Shown piece after piece: positions 8,897 to 19,300 of a stretch of DNA of 64,000 nt; position 1 is the first letter of the stretch, and each line of letters starts with the position of its first letter. Source of the stretch: Vibrio crassostreae. Its GTDB lineage: Bacteria; Pseudomonadota; Gammaproteobacteria; Enterobacterales; Vibrionaceae. The notes beneath the pieces are model-generated. The model was given only the letters and a program-made list of their open reading frames with translations, was not told the DNA's origin and searched no databases. The stretch lies in the NCBI RefSeq assembly GCF_024347415.1, contig NZ_AP025476.1:62001-126000 (forward strand). The letters are read 5' to 3'. The translations under genes were made by a program, and so were the position numbers.

Positions 8897-9490
8897 TCAA
8901 TAAATTGGGTTGTGCTGCGTGTTTATTTTTCTTGTTAACCAACAGCGAGAAAACTTTAAATCCTTTTCAATTAGGCTGTCGCTACAAGTTAGAAGCTGGC
9001 TAATTTCTTGAGTTTGAAGCCCCATAAGGTATTTCAGTTTGAATGCTTGTGATTGCCTTGGGTAATTCAAAGTAAAGTGGTCAACAACCTTATCCATAAT
9101 GATTAGCTGCTCGAAATGCCTGTCTTCTTGAGGGGGGACTTTTGTGGGCAGTTGGCGTTTCTGTGCCTGTTGACGTCGAGCGTTATCGATAAGTATTTGT
9201 CGCATGATTTTTGCTGCCATTAACAGGAAATCACGAGTGTCTTCTATTGATTGAGTATCGGCAAAAGAGAGCTTTAGGTAAGCATCGTGAACTAACGCCG
9301 TTGTGTTGTTGATGCTATTCCAAGACACCCAACAACTTTGCTCATGCTTGGTCGTGCTCCTTTTTCTCTCTTTTTGAGCGAGAGCGTAGAGGTGGGCGTA
9401 AGCGAAACGATAGAGTTTCTGTTCTGCCCATTTGTGCCCCGCTTTCCAATCTCTCATGATCGACTCTATATCAGTAAGTTGGTTACTCAT
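8897..9490 (-). CDS. ECF sigma factor of the kinase-linked ECF43/EcfP type
   Basis: A 197-residue ECF sigma factor with region 2 at about 5-100 and region 4 at about 130-190 (FKLKYLMGLQTQEISQLL helix-turn-helix). Region 2.2 normally reads DAEDLVQEVFL, with acidic residues needed to bind RNA polymerase. Here it reads INNTTALVHDAYLKL, with Asn and Thr (Thr63, Thr64) in those places. This is the feature of V. parahaemolyticus EcfP, which is inactive until the kinase PpkA phosphorylates Thr63. The ATG is 2 bp downstream of the kinase stop, with AAAGGAAA inside the kinase tail as ribosome binding site, so the two are co-translated. No anti-sigma gene is present. Control by phosphorylation is inferred from this pattern. 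Confidence 0.85.
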   Translation of the reverse strand: MSNQLTDIESIMRDWKAGHKWAEQKLYRFAYAHLYALAQKERKRSTTKHEQSCWVSWNSINNTTALVHDAYLKLSFADTQSIEDTRDFLLMAAKIMRQILIDNARRQQAQKRQLPTKVPPQEDRHFEQLIIMDKVVDHFTLNYPRQSQAFKLKYLMGLQTQEISQLLTCSDSLIEKDLKFSRCWLTRKINTQHNPIY

Positions 9491-9492
9491 GG

Positions 9493-10809
9493 TTAGCAGT
9501 TTCCTTTTGTTGATTCTGTCCTAGTTGTTTGTGGGGCAATTATTCGTAACAGTTTCATCTTTGTTTTTGTTGGTATACCAGGATCGCCTAAAACCGCTTT
9601 ATGGGTATGTTTTAGTACTGTATTGATCGATGCTTTCGACTTAGGGCTCTCTTTTATCTGAGAAAGCGTTCGGACAAATTGCTTTGTGACTCTTTCTGAT
9701 GCGCGCTTTTCTATTTGAAGTTGTTGGTTTTTTTTGATCAAAGGTGTGTAGAAACCTACACCACACCAAATGAGCATAGTAGATAAAGCACATTGAATTG
9801 GACGGCGTTGGCATAGCTTTAGAACGGAATAAAATGGTTGGTTTTGATATGCGGAGATTGGACGACAAGCGATCAGCTGCGTAATGTCGTTATAGAGTTC
9901 ATTGGTGCTCGAATAGCGCAGTAAGGCGTGGCTTCGTGTCGCTTTTTGAATTATGCAGTTTAGGTCCCCCTGACTTATCTGTAGTTTAGGAAACATGAAG
10001 CTTAAGACCTTTCCTAGAGCGTAAATATCGCATCGGACTGTGGGGGGGCTTCCGCTGATTTGCTCTGGACTAGCGTAGTCATGACTGTAGGCATTGATAG
10101 TAAGTGGGTGAGCTGATAACTGGTCACTGATTCCTCTCATTAAATTAAAGTCGAGTATCTTTGGGCTCCCCTCACAATCGATTAATATATTTTCTGGCTT
10201 CAAGTCGGTATGCAGCACTTGGTGTTTGTGTGCGTGTGATATAGCAGAGCATATCTTTAAAAATAGATTGAGCTTTTTGGGGTAGCTCAGGGTGTAGGTC
10301 GCAAGGTACTCGTTCAATGTGCAACCTTTAATATGTTCCATAACGATGTAGACAGACCCTTCATGTGTCCCTCCATCGATCACCTTGGTTATATATGGGT
10401 GATTCAACGTCGCAAGTGCTTGTGCTTCTTGAAACAGATACTCTTTATCTATGAGGTGGGATAAAGCGGGTTGAATGAGTTTTATGGCAAGATCTTGATG
10501 GAATGTCTTATCCACTCGGGTAGCAGCATAGACAACACCAATACCGCCACGACCTATTTCGTAAGATAGGTGGTATTTATCAATGAATGTATCAGAGAAG
10601 TTAGCTTTTTTGTCGGTAGCTTGAAGAGCGCTTACGCCAAATATGTGTGTAAGAGGCTCTAGATCTGATGTGTAGAGAAGGGGATAAATCTTGTTATACA
10701 GTTCGACTTGGTGTGATTTTAATTCTTTTAGGTATTTTGTTTTTTCTGCCTCTGATAGATCCAATAATTGATAAAAAAGATCGGTTATACGGGTGTTGGC
10801 TACTGACAT
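9493..10809 (-). CDS. Transmembrane Ser/Thr protein kinase (Hanks type, non-RD)
   Basis: A 438-residue kinase. An N-terminal helical region (1-75) is followed by the kinase domain at about 80-315. This has the glycine loop GRGGIGVVY (86-94), ATP Lys110, helix-C Glu128, the catalytic loop HTDLKPENIL (Asp202, Asn207), metal-binding DFN (220-222) and SPEQ. A transmembrane helix at about 338-358 is followed by about 80 residues that would be periplasmic. HRD is replaced by HTD and DFG by DFN, so it is a non-RD kinase that may not need activation-loop phosphorylation. Coupling to the ECF gene (2-bp gap) suggests the sigma factor is its substrate, as in PpkA-EcfP and PknS-EcfK. No PASTA or other known sensor domain is seen. 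Confidence 0.88.
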   Translation of the reverse strand: MSVANTRITDLFYQLLDLSEAEKTKYLKELKSHQVELYNKIYPLLYTSDLEPLTHIFGVSALQATDKKANFSDTFIDKYHLSYEIGRGGIGVVYAATRVDKTFHQDLAIKLIQPALSHLIDKEYLFQEAQALATLNHPYITKVIDGGTHEGSVYIVMEHIKGCTLNEYLATYTLSYPKKLNLFLKICSAISHAHKHQVLHTDLKPENILIDCEGSPKILDFNLMRGISDQLSAHPLTINAYSHDYASPEQISGSPPTVRCDIYALGKVLSFMFPKLQISQGDLNCIIQKATRSHALLRYSSTNELYNDITQLIACRPISAYQNQPFYSVLKLCQRRPIQCALSTMLIWCGVGFYTPLIKKNQQLQIEKRASERVTKQFVRTLSQIKESPKSKASINTVLKHTHKAVLGDPGIPTKTKMKLLRIIAPQTTRTESTKGNC

Positions 10810-10942
10810 TGTCGCTCGTTCAAGAATTATTATGAACGGGATTCTATAAGTACGATCTGTAGATTTTGCTGATATTTGACAATCTTTTATAATTTTTTAT
10901 ATATCAGTGCTTTATGTGTTCTTTTTTTGTTCAAGCTGGTTA

Positions 10943-10969
10943 ATAAAAAGCAGCCCCAAGGACTGCTTC
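10943..10969 (-). terminator. Probable terminator of gor
   Basis: On the minus strand, AAGCAGTCC / GGGCTGCTT (one mismatch) is followed by TTTATT, 26 bp after the gor stop. Confidence 0.65.
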
Positions 10970-10994
10970 TTAAAGTATCAACTAAAGGCGTTGA

Positions 10995-12350
10995 TTAACG
11001 CATAGTTACGAACTCTTCGCTGCCCGTTGGGTGAATAGCCACAACAGAGTCGAAGTCTGCTTTGGTTGCGCCCATCTTCATTGCAACGCCGAAGCCTTGA
11101 ATCATTTCATCAACAGTGAAACCGATGCCGTGTAGGCCAACTACAGTCTCTTCTTCGCCAGCACATACTAGCTTCATCTTACAAGGTTGACGGTGCTTGG
11201 TGACTGCTGTGTACATCGCAGTGAAGCCAGATGTGTAAACCTTGATGTTGTCTTTGCCGTACTGCTCTTCAGCTTCTTGAGTCGTTAGACCGATCGTGCC
11301 GATAGGTGGGTGGCTGAATACAACAGTAGGAACTAGCTTGTAGTCCATCTTCGCGTTGGTTTGACCGTTGAATAGACGCTCAGAAAGCTGACGACCTGCT
11401 TTAACTGCTACAGGAGTTAGCTCGATACCGCCTTCCATAATGTCACCAACACAGTAGATGCCCGGAACGTTAGTCGCTTGGAATTCGTCTACCTTGATAT
11501 AGCCACGGTCGTTAGTTTCAACGCCAGTTGATGTTAGGTTGATAGCGTCAGTCGCTGGGTGGCGGCCGATAGCCCAGATTAGGTGGTCAACGTTTTGAGT
11601 GTTGCCGTTCTCTAAGTGTAGAGTCAGTGTGCCGTCTGCTTCTTTCACAACTTCTTTAGGCACTGAGTGCGTATGAAGTGTTGGACCTTCTGCTTCCATT
11701 ACTTCTACTAGCGTTTCGATGATCATTGGATCGAAGCTACGTAGTGGTGATTCTTTACGGCAGAATAGGTGTGTTTCTGTGCCAAGTGCACTTAGTACGC
11801 CTGCGATCTCAACTGCGATGTATCCCGCGCCGATAACAGCAACACGTTTAGGTTGCTCCATTAGGTCGAAGAAGCCGTTTGAGTCGATGCCGTACTCTGC
11901 GCCTGGGATGTTTGGAATGGTTGGACGACCACCTACCGCGATCAGGATGTGATCTGCAGTGTAGTGTTCACCATTCACCTCAACCGTCTTCTCGTCAACG
12001 AACTTAGCAAAGCCTTTGATTACGTTTACTTTGTTGTTACCCAGTACGCGATCGTAAGATTGGTGGATACGACCAATGTACGCTTGGCGGTTTTCTACCA
12101 ATTTGCTCCAGTTGAAGCCTTTTACGTCAACGTCGAAGCCGTAATCTTCAGAGTATAGATTGATCGCTTCAGCAACTTGAGCGCCGTGCCACATTACCTT
12201 TTTAGGAACACAACCAACGTTTACACAAGTACCACCAAGGTCTTGAGCTTCGATAAGTGCAACTTTTGCACCGTGCATTGCTGCGCGGTTTGCTGATGCG
12301 ATGCCGCCTGAACCGCCGCCGATACAGATGTAATCAAAATGAGTCGCCAT
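10995..12350 (-). CDS. gor: Glutathione reductase
   Basis: A 451-residue cytoplasmic flavoenzyme that reduces glutathione disulfide with NADPH. It has the FAD-binding GGGSGG motif at the N-terminus ([17 protein letters not shown]), the redox-active disulfide in [13 protein letters not shown], the NADPH fold [13 protein letters not shown] near residue 175, and the catalytic His in the C-terminal interface [12 protein letters not shown] 12350 is chosen because GGAG sits 7 nt before it and the N-terminus then aligns with E. coli Gor. The ATG 12 nt further upstream overlaps that ribosome binding site. It lies next to rlmJ, as in E. coli. Confidence 0.97.
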   Translation of the reverse strand: MATHFDYICIGGGSGGIASANRAAMHGAKVALIEAQDLGGTCVNVGCVPKKVMWHGAQVAEAINLYSEDYGFDVDVKGFNWSKLVENRQAYIGRIHQSYDRVLGNNKVNVIKGFAKFVDEKTVEVNGEHYTADHILIAVGGRPTIPNIPGAEYGIDSNGFFDLMEQPKRVAVIGAGYIAVEIAGVLSALGTETHLFCRKESPLRSFDPMIIETLVEVMEAEGPTLHTHSVPKEVVKEADGTLTLHLENGNTQNVDHLIWAIGRHPATDAINLTSTGVETNDRGYIKVDEFQATNVPGIYCVGDIMEGGIELTPVAVKAGRQLSERLFNGQTNAKMDYKLVPTVVFSHPPIGTIGLTTQEAEEQYGKDNIKVYTSGFTAMYTAVTKHRQPCKMKLVCAGEEETVVGLHGIGFTVDEMIQGFGVAMKMGATKADFDSVVAIHPTGSEEFVTMR

Positions 12351-12537
12351 TACTTTCTCCATTTATTGAAGGTTGTAGTCACAGTGAGAGCACCGGATAC
12401 CTACGTCCTATAGATTCTTAAATTGTCTAATTATTATATTGAGGGCAGATCGGTTGAACTCAATCTCCCTGTTTAAAATTTATTCGTCCACATCACAGTC
12501 TGTTGAAGATTCTTCAGTCTATGATATGGATTCGAGA

Positions 12538-13377
12538 TTACTCGGGTACGATCCACTCTACTTTGAAGTGACCGGTCGCCGGCGCAATTGCTTCCTTCAA
12601 GAATGGAAGAATCTCTTTCATTTGGCTTTCTAACTTCCAAGGCGGGTTAATCACGATCATGCCTGATGCTGTCATGCCACGCTCGTTGGTGTCTGGTGAT
12701 ACGCCAAGTTCGATTTGTAGAATCTTGTTGATGCCTAAGCCTTCAAGTCCTTCGATCATATCTTCGATATCACAGCGGTTTACTACCGGGTACCAAATTG
12801 CGTAGATACCGGTTGCCCAGCGCTTGTGGCTTTGAGCGATTGCAGTCACGACATCACGGTACTCTTTTGCAAGCTCGTAAGGCGGGTCGATCAGTACTAA
12901 ACCACGACGTTCTTTTGGTGGTAGGCTGCCTTTTAAGCGTTGGAAGCCATCTTCTTTGTAGATAGATACCTGACGATCGCGGTGGAATTCTTGCTCAAGC
13001 AGAGGGTGATCGGCCGGGTGAAGCTCGGTCAGTACCATACGGTCTTGGTCACGCAGGTGAGCACGTGCAACACGTGGTGAACCCGGGTAATAACGCAGCT
13101 TGTCGCCGTTGTTTAGTGTTGAGATAGACTCAAGGTAGCTTTGAATGTCTTCAGGGAGGTCTTTTTGCTCCCACACACGAGCAATACCTTGCTTGTATTC
13201 ACCGGTTTTTTCAGACCATTCGTGCGTTAAGTCGTAACGACCTACACCAGAGTGAGTGTCATGATAAACAAAAGGCTTATCCTTCTGTTTCAAAGAATTA
13301 AGAATAAGGCTCTGTACGATATGCTTTACTACGTCGGCATGGTTACCTGCGTGGAAGCTGTGGCGATAACTTAACAA
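12538..13377 (-). CDS. rlmJ: 23S rRNA (adenine2030-N6)-methyltransferase
   Basis: A 279-residue class I methyltransferase that modifies A2030 of 23S rRNA using S-adenosylmethionine. It shows the family N-terminus LSYRHSFHAGNHADV, the FVYHDTHSGVGRYDL motif and the catalytic N6-adenine signature LIDPPYELAKEY. TTG 13377 is preferred as start because GAGAG lies about 6 nt upstream and the protein then begins MLSYRHSF like E. coli RlmJ. GTG 13395 would add six residues. The neighbours gor and prlC match the E. coli gene order. Confidence 0.93.
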   Translation of the reverse strand: MLSYRHSFHAGNHADVVKHIVQSLILNSLKQKDKPFVYHDTHSGVGRYDLTHEWSEKTGEYKQGIARVWEQKDLPEDIQSYLESISTLNNGDKLRYYPGSPRVARAHLRDQDRMVLTELHPADHPLLEQEFHRDRQVSIYKEDGFQRLKGSLPPKERRGLVLIDPPYELAKEYRDVVTAIAQSHKRWATGIYAIWYPVVNRCDIEDMIEGLEGLGINKILQIELGVSPDTNERGMTASGMIVINPPWKLESQMKEILPFLKEAIAPATGHFKVEWIVPE

Positions 13378-13656
13378 ATTAAACTCTCGTAACACTCTCG
13401 ATTTAGAGTGTGGTTAGTGTAGGTGGGGTTAATCAGACCATTATAACCCTCAATGGACCATAAATTCTCGAACAATTCAGGAGCAGTCGTTCGCAATATG
13501 TGGTTAGTTATTGGTTCTACTATTGAAATTTGCCTTATTGGGCACTATTTAATAACTATTCGCAGGTGATTTTTTAGGGCGAACCTGAGCCTGATGACTG
13601 TAAGACGACCTCATTACAAAAAAGACGAAAGTCTCTAAAGCCAAAGGAATGTTTAT

Positions 13657-15699
13657 ATGTCTAATCCGCTATTAACCTTCACGGACTTACCTCCGTTTTC
13701 ACAAATCAAACCTGAGCACGTTAAGCCAGCGGTTGAGCAAGTGATTGAAGCGTGTCGCAACAAGATAGAACAAGTACTTGAAGGTAATACTTCGCCAAGC
13801 TGGGACAACCTCGTTGCTCCGATTGAAGAAGTGGATGATCGTTTAGGCCGTATTTGGTCACCAGTAAGCCACATGAACTCTGTTGTGAACAGCGACGAAC
13901 TGCGTGAAGCGTATGAGAGCTGCCTACCAGTACTGTCTGAGTACGGCACTTGGGTTGGCCAACACAAAGGCTTGTTTGAAGCGTACAAAGCGATCAAGGC
14001 GAGCGAAGCATTCTCTGCACTGAACCGAGCTCAACAAAAAACCATTACCGATGCACTGCGTGACTTCGAGCTGTCAGGCATTGGCCTGCCAGCTGACGAA
14101 CAGCACCGTTACGGTGAGATCAGCAAGCGTCAGTCTGAGCTAGGCTCTCAATTCTCAAACAACGTGCTTGATGCAACCATGGGTTGGAGCAAGCAGATCA
14201 CAGACGTAGCTGAACTGGCGGGTATGCCTGAATCGGCACTGGCGGCAGCTCAAGCGGCGGCCGAATCTAAAGAGCAAGAAGGTTACCTACTGACTCTAGA
14301 TATCCCATCATACCTACCTGTGATGACTTACTGTGATAACCAAGCGTTACGTAAAGAGTTGTACGAAGCTTACGTAACTCGTGCTTCAGATCGCGGTCCA
14401 AATGCAGGCAAATGGGACAACACTGAGGTCATCACAGAGCAGCTTAAACTGCGTCACGAGATCGCTCGCATGCTAGGTTTCAGCACTTACAGCGAAAAAT
14501 CACTGTCGACCAAAATGGCTGAAACGCCAGACCAAGTACTTGGTTTCCTAAACGACCTAGCAGTAAAAGCAAAACCGCAAGGTGAACGCGAAGTTGAAGA
14601 ACTGCGTCAGTTTGCTGAAAAAGAGTTTGGAGTTTCTGAACTAAATCTTTGGGACATCGCTTACTACAGCGAAAAGCAGAAGCAGAACCTGTTCGAGATC
14701 TCTGATGAAGAACTTCGTCCTTACTTCCCAGAATCTAATGTGGTTTCAGGCCTGTTTGAGGTACTGAATCGTGTGTTTGGTATGTCGGTAACAGAGCGTG
14801 AAGGCGTCGACACATGGCATGAGTCAGTGCGCTTCTTTGATATATTTGATGCGACAGGAGCACTGCGCGGTAGCTTCTACCTAGATTTATACGCACGTGA
14901 GCACAAACGTGGCGGTGCTTGGATGGATGACTGTCGTGGTCGTCGTATTACTGAATCTGGCGAGCTACAAACACCTGTCGCTTACCTAACGTGTAACTTC
15001 AACAAACCAGTTGGTGATAAGCCTGCGCTATTTACTCATGATGAAGTAGTGACTCTGTTCCACGAGTTTGGCCACGGTATCCACCACATGCTAACGCAAG
15101 TAGAAGCGGGCGCAGTTGCGGGTATCAATGGTGTGCCTTGGGATGCGGTTGAGTTACCAAGTCAGTTCCTAGAGAACTGGTGTTGGGAAGAAGAAGCGCT
15201 GTCGTTTATCTCTGGTCACTTCGAATCGGGTGAAGCATTACCAAAAGAGATGCTAGAGAAGATGCTAGCGGCGAAGAACTTCCAATCTGCGATGTTTATT
15301 CTGCGTCAGTTAGAGCTTGGCCTGTTTGACTTTACACTGCACACAGAATACGACCCAGAAGTGGGTGCTCGCGTACTAGAAACGCTAGCGGATGTGAAAT
15401 CTAAGGTGTCGGTACTGCCAAGCCTTGATTGGAACCGTTTCTCACACAGCTTTGGTCATATCTTCGCTGGTGGTTACAGCGCAGGTTACTACAGCTACCT
15501 ATGGGCAGAAGTGCTTTCAGCTGATGCGTTTTCGGCATTTGAAGAAGAGGGTATCTTCAACACTGAAACGGGCAATCGCTTCCTGAATAACATCCTTGAA
15601 ATGGGTGGCAGTGAAGAGCCTATGGAGCTGTTTAAACGCTTCCGTGGTCGTGAGCCACAAATTGATGCGATGCTGCGCCATGCGGGTATCAGCGCTTAA
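13657..15699 (+). CDS. prlC: Oligopeptidase A
   Basis: A 680-residue cytoplasmic zinc metallopeptidase of family M3 that degrades short peptides, including cleaved signal peptides. The zinc site HEFGHGIHHML is at about residues 469-479, and the second zinc ligand Glu is in the ELPSQFLENW segment. Length and N-terminus (PLLTFTDLPPFSQIKPEHV) fit the family. AAAGGAA precedes the ATG. It diverges from rlmJ and is followed by a bidirectional terminator shared with asnC. Confidence 0.96.
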   Translation: MSNPLLTFTDLPPFSQIKPEHVKPAVEQVIEACRNKIEQVLEGNTSPSWDNLVAPIEEVDDRLGRIWSPVSHMNSVVNSDELREAYESCLPVLSEYGTWVGQHKGLFEAYKAIKASEAFSALNRAQQKTITDALRDFELSGIGLPADEQHRYGEISKRQSELGSQFSNNVLDATMGWSKQITDVAELAGMPESALAAAQAAAESKEQEGYLLTLDIPSYLPVMTYCDNQALRKELYEAYVTRASDRGPNAGKWDNTEVITEQLKLRHEIARMLGFSTYSEKSLSTKMAETPDQVLGFLNDLAVKAKPQGEREVEELRQFAEKEFGVSELNLWDIAYYSEKQKQNLFEISDEELRPYFPESNVVSGLFEVLNRVFGMSVTEREGVDTWHESVRFFDIFDATGALRGSFYLDLYAREHKRGGAWMDDCRGRRITESGELQTPVAYLTCNFNKPVGDKPALFTHDEVVTLFHEFGHGIHHMLTQVEAGAVAGINGVPWDAVELPSQFLENWCWEEEALSFISGHFESGEALPKEMLEKMLAAKNFQSAMFILRQLELGLFDFTLHTEYDPEVGARVLETLADVKSKVSVLPSLDWNRFSHSFGHIFAGGYSAGYYSYLWAEVLSADAFSAFEEEGIFNTETGNRFLNNILEMGGSEEPMELFKRFRGREPQIDAMLRHAGISA

Positions 15700-15721
15700 T
15701 ATTGTGCTGATAAGAATGTAA

Positions 15722-15750
15722 AAAAAGAGCCTCCTTGTGAGGCTCTTTTT
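15722..15750. terminator. Bidirectional terminator prlC/asnC
   Basis: Stem GAGCCTC / GAGGCTC, extended by flanking A and T runs, with loop CTTGT. It serves the convergent prlC and asnC genes. Confidence 0.88.
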
Positions 15751-15769
15751 GTATCTATTTATCAAACGA

Positions 15770-16234
15770 TTATGGGTTAACGTTGCGGTTGATAGGGTTC
15801 TGTAATGAAATCAGTGTCTCTGTCGACTGAACTTCATCGATTGCTTGCAGCTTATCGATCAATACAAACTGCAGCTCTTCAATCGACTTACACATCAGCT
15901 TTACAAAGATATTGTAAGCACCAGTGGTGTAGTACGCCTCAACCACTTCATCTAAGGCATTCAGCTTGGCGATCGCTGAGTGGTAATCTTTGGCAGCATT
16001 GAGGTTGATACCAATAAAGCAACACACGTCGTAACCTAGCTTTTTGGTGTTTACCACAACCTCGGTACGCTCAATAATGTCGGCCGATCTCATTTTCTCG
16101 ATACGGACGTGAATCGTCGCAGGGCTGACATCGAACTGCTTTGCCATTTCAGCATAAGGAGTACGTGCATCTTCCATCAAGGTTTTGAGGATGGCACGGT
16201 CTAGATCATCAAGACGAGCTGTGGTTGTGGACAT
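15770..16234 (-). CDS. asnC: AsnC-type transcriptional regulator
   Basis: A 154-residue Lrp/AsnC-family regulator. The N-terminal helix-turn-helix (about 9-60; YAEMAKQFDVSPATIHVRIEKM) is followed by a RAM ligand-binding domain (about 70-150). Near-identity to E. coli AsnC, including GYDVCCFIGI, DEVVEAYYTTGAYNIFVKLM and STETLISLQNPI, supports the specific name. AsnC activates asparagine synthetase A in E. coli and responds to asparagine. Here asnA is not adjacent. It is transcribed divergently from the GGDEF/EAL gene over a 90-bp gap. Confidence 0.9.
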   Translation of the reverse strand: MSTTTARLDDLDRAILKTLMEDARTPYAEMAKQFDVSPATIHVRIEKMRSADIIERTEVVVNTKKLGYDVCCFIGINLNAAKDYHSAIAKLNALDEVVEAYYTTGAYNIFVKLMCKSIEELQFVLIDKLQAIDEVQSTETLISLQNPINRNVNP

Positions 16235-16324
16235 GCATAATCCTTAGATTGAATGAAAAACATACCGGCCTGAGTACACATCATAGCCAAGGGTGATAAT
16301 ATTAGCAGTAACTATAGGGTTAGG

Positions 16325-19300
16325 GTGAATTCAGTGCGATTTTCGTTATTTTTTATTGTGATGTGTTGGAGTGTGTTTGCTTCAGCTCAGACAAAGGATG
16401 TATTGGTGATCCACTCCTACCACCAAGGCTTTTTTTGGACAGATGATTTCCATAAAGGATTATCAGATGAGCTCGATCGTGACGGGCTGTCTTACCGTGT
16501 GGTTTATCTCGATAGTAAACGCACTCAAAACCCAGAATACCTAGAGCGCGTGTATCAGCTTTATCATACCAAGTTACTGCATGAAGAATTTGCAGCAATT
16601 GTCGTTAGTGACAATAACGCGCTCAACCTAATGAAGCGCCTTGCGCCCGATCTTAAAGATACGCCAGTGATCTTTGGTGGCATCAACAACTTCTCCCCTG
16701 AAATGATCGAAGGTTTGAACGCGACGGGCATCACCGAAGATATCGACTTAGTTGGCAATATTGAGCTAGTTAAGCGTATTCAATCTACCGTAAAGAAAAT
16801 CTACATTGTTACTGATCACTCGGTCACGGGTGAGGCGATTCGTTCTCAAATCGATTTGTTCATCAAAACCCATCCCGATTTTTCTGATCTCGTTGAGCAC
16901 TATGTGCCGGATTCCTACCAAGAGTTAATGAAATTTTCTCAACGTGCAGATCTAGGCAAGAGCTTGTTGTTTTGGGCGTATTACCGCGATGCGCAAGGTA
17001 GAGTGAGCAGTGATGAAGATTGGCGACAACTGAATATCAAGACCCAAATGCCATTGTACATGGTGCACGATCTAGGGCTAGGTTTTGGTGCGATTGGTGG
17101 TGTGATTCAAAGCGGAGAAACACAAGGCCGAGACACCGGGCGCGTATTGTTGAGTGTATTGAAAAACCCCAAGGCACCATTGCCATTGGTGGTTGCTGGC
17201 GCGCCAGAAATCAAACTTGATTACCAACAGATCTCAAGATGGGATTTGGGTGCCGAGAATGAAGCCTCGGTGACCTTCCTCAACAAGCCAAAGTCATTTT
17301 TAGTACGCTACCGCGATGAAATTCGCACCGTAGGTTTGCTGTTTTTGGTTATGTCGTGTGTCATCGCGACATTGGTGTATTACCTCAATCGCCTAAAGAA
17401 AAGTGAACGTGCCAGCCGACAAAGCCAGCTGCTGCTTGAGTCGATATTCGATCAAAGCCTGCAGTTCATGGGCATTATTGATAAGGGCGGTGTGTTGTTG
17501 TCGAGTAACAGCAAGCTACATGAGCTGCTTTATAACCAAGGCTATAAACTGGGAACACCTCTGCAGCAACATCAACATTGGGAAGATTCTGCACGAGAAG
17601 TGCTAAGTGAATATTTCATCACTAAAAGTGAACACCCAGCCTTACGATTTGAAGCTGAGGTGTGGTGTCGTGATCGTGGTGCGATGGTGTTGGATATTTC
17701 ATTGAAGTCGATGCCAGGCAATGAGAAGGAAGACACTCAGTTCCTGTTTGAAGCGCGTGACGTGACCTCTCGTAAGCTGGCTGAGAATAAACTGTTCCAG
17801 CGCGAAGCGAACCTCAAGTTATATTACGACAAACAACCGGTGATGATGATTACCCTCGATGGCAATAACCGCATCCAACAAGTGAACCAGTTTGCGGAGC
17901 AGCTACTAGGTTACCCGCTAGATCAACTATTAGGGCACCGCCCTCGAGAGTTCTATGTCGATGAGAACGCGATGATTCCACGTCATATTTTGCTGCAACC
18001 ACAACATAAGATTCGTGGGGTATGGCGTCGTGATATCGAATATCGCCATGCCGACGGCAGTAAGATCTGGATTCGAGAAAATATTCGCCCGCTTGTGGAG
18101 TCTGATCAGCTGTTGATTGTGGGGGAAGACATAACAGAAACACACGAGCTCTCTGAAAAGTTAGAGTATCAAGCTCGTTATGATCTGCTAACCGATACCT
18201 TCAACCGTAACCACTTTGAGCAAGAGTTGCAAAAAGCGCTCAAAGAGGTTGAGAGTCACATGCGAACTCATGCAATGTTGTTCTTAGACTTGGATCAGTT
18301 GAAGGTCCTGAACGACACCGCAGGGCATGAAGCGGGTGATGCCGCAATCATGTTTAGCGCCAATTTGCTGGAAGATGTACTGCCTTATAATGCGGTGTTA
18401 GCGCGAATGGGCGGTGACGAGTTTGCAGTACTAATGAAAGACTGTACTGAGCGAGATGCGGTGAATGTGTGTCGCAGTATTATCTCGATGATGAGCGAGA
18501 ATCCGTTCTTGTGGGATGATATTCGACTCAACCTGACCTGCTCTATTGGCATTCGATTGATTGACCATACTGCGGCTTCACCGCAGATGGTGCATGCTCA
18601 GGCGGATGCGGCTTGTCATGCGGCTAAAGAAGAAGGCCGTAACCGTTATAACCTTTACCATCAAGATGATGAAGACCTGCGTCGTCGTCACTTAGAGATG
18701 GAGTGTGTCAACTTAGTGCATGAGGCTTTGGCGAATGACCGCTTAGAGTTGTTTGCTCAGCGCATTCTTGGTCTAGATGAAAATAGTGAAAAAATGCACT
18801 TTGAGATCTTGGTACGTATCAAGAATATCAAAGGTGAGTACATCTCTCCGGGGATCTTCATGCCAGCCTCTGAGCGCTACAACATCGCGCATTTGATTGA
18901 CCGCCAAGTGGTGGGTCAAACCTTGAGTTGGTTGGAACAACGACCAGATATCATTGATGAGTTGGGGATGTGTTCAATTAACCTTTCCGGTCACTCGATG
19001 GGTAACCGTGAGTTTGTCGAGTTCTTGATAGATAGCCTGAGTGATTCATCGATACCGTGTCATAAGATTTGTTTAGAGATCACCGAAACGGCTGCGATGA
19101 GTAACATGAAGCAGGCGATCAAATTCTTCACTCGAATCAAAGAGCTCGGCTGCATGATTGCACTGGATGACTTTGGCTCAGGGCTATCGTCGTTTGGTTA
19201 TCTGAAAAAACTGCCGGTCGATATTGTGAAGATCGATGGCTTGTTTGTACGTGATATTGATGTCAATGAGATGGACCATGTGATGGTTCGCTCGATCAAT

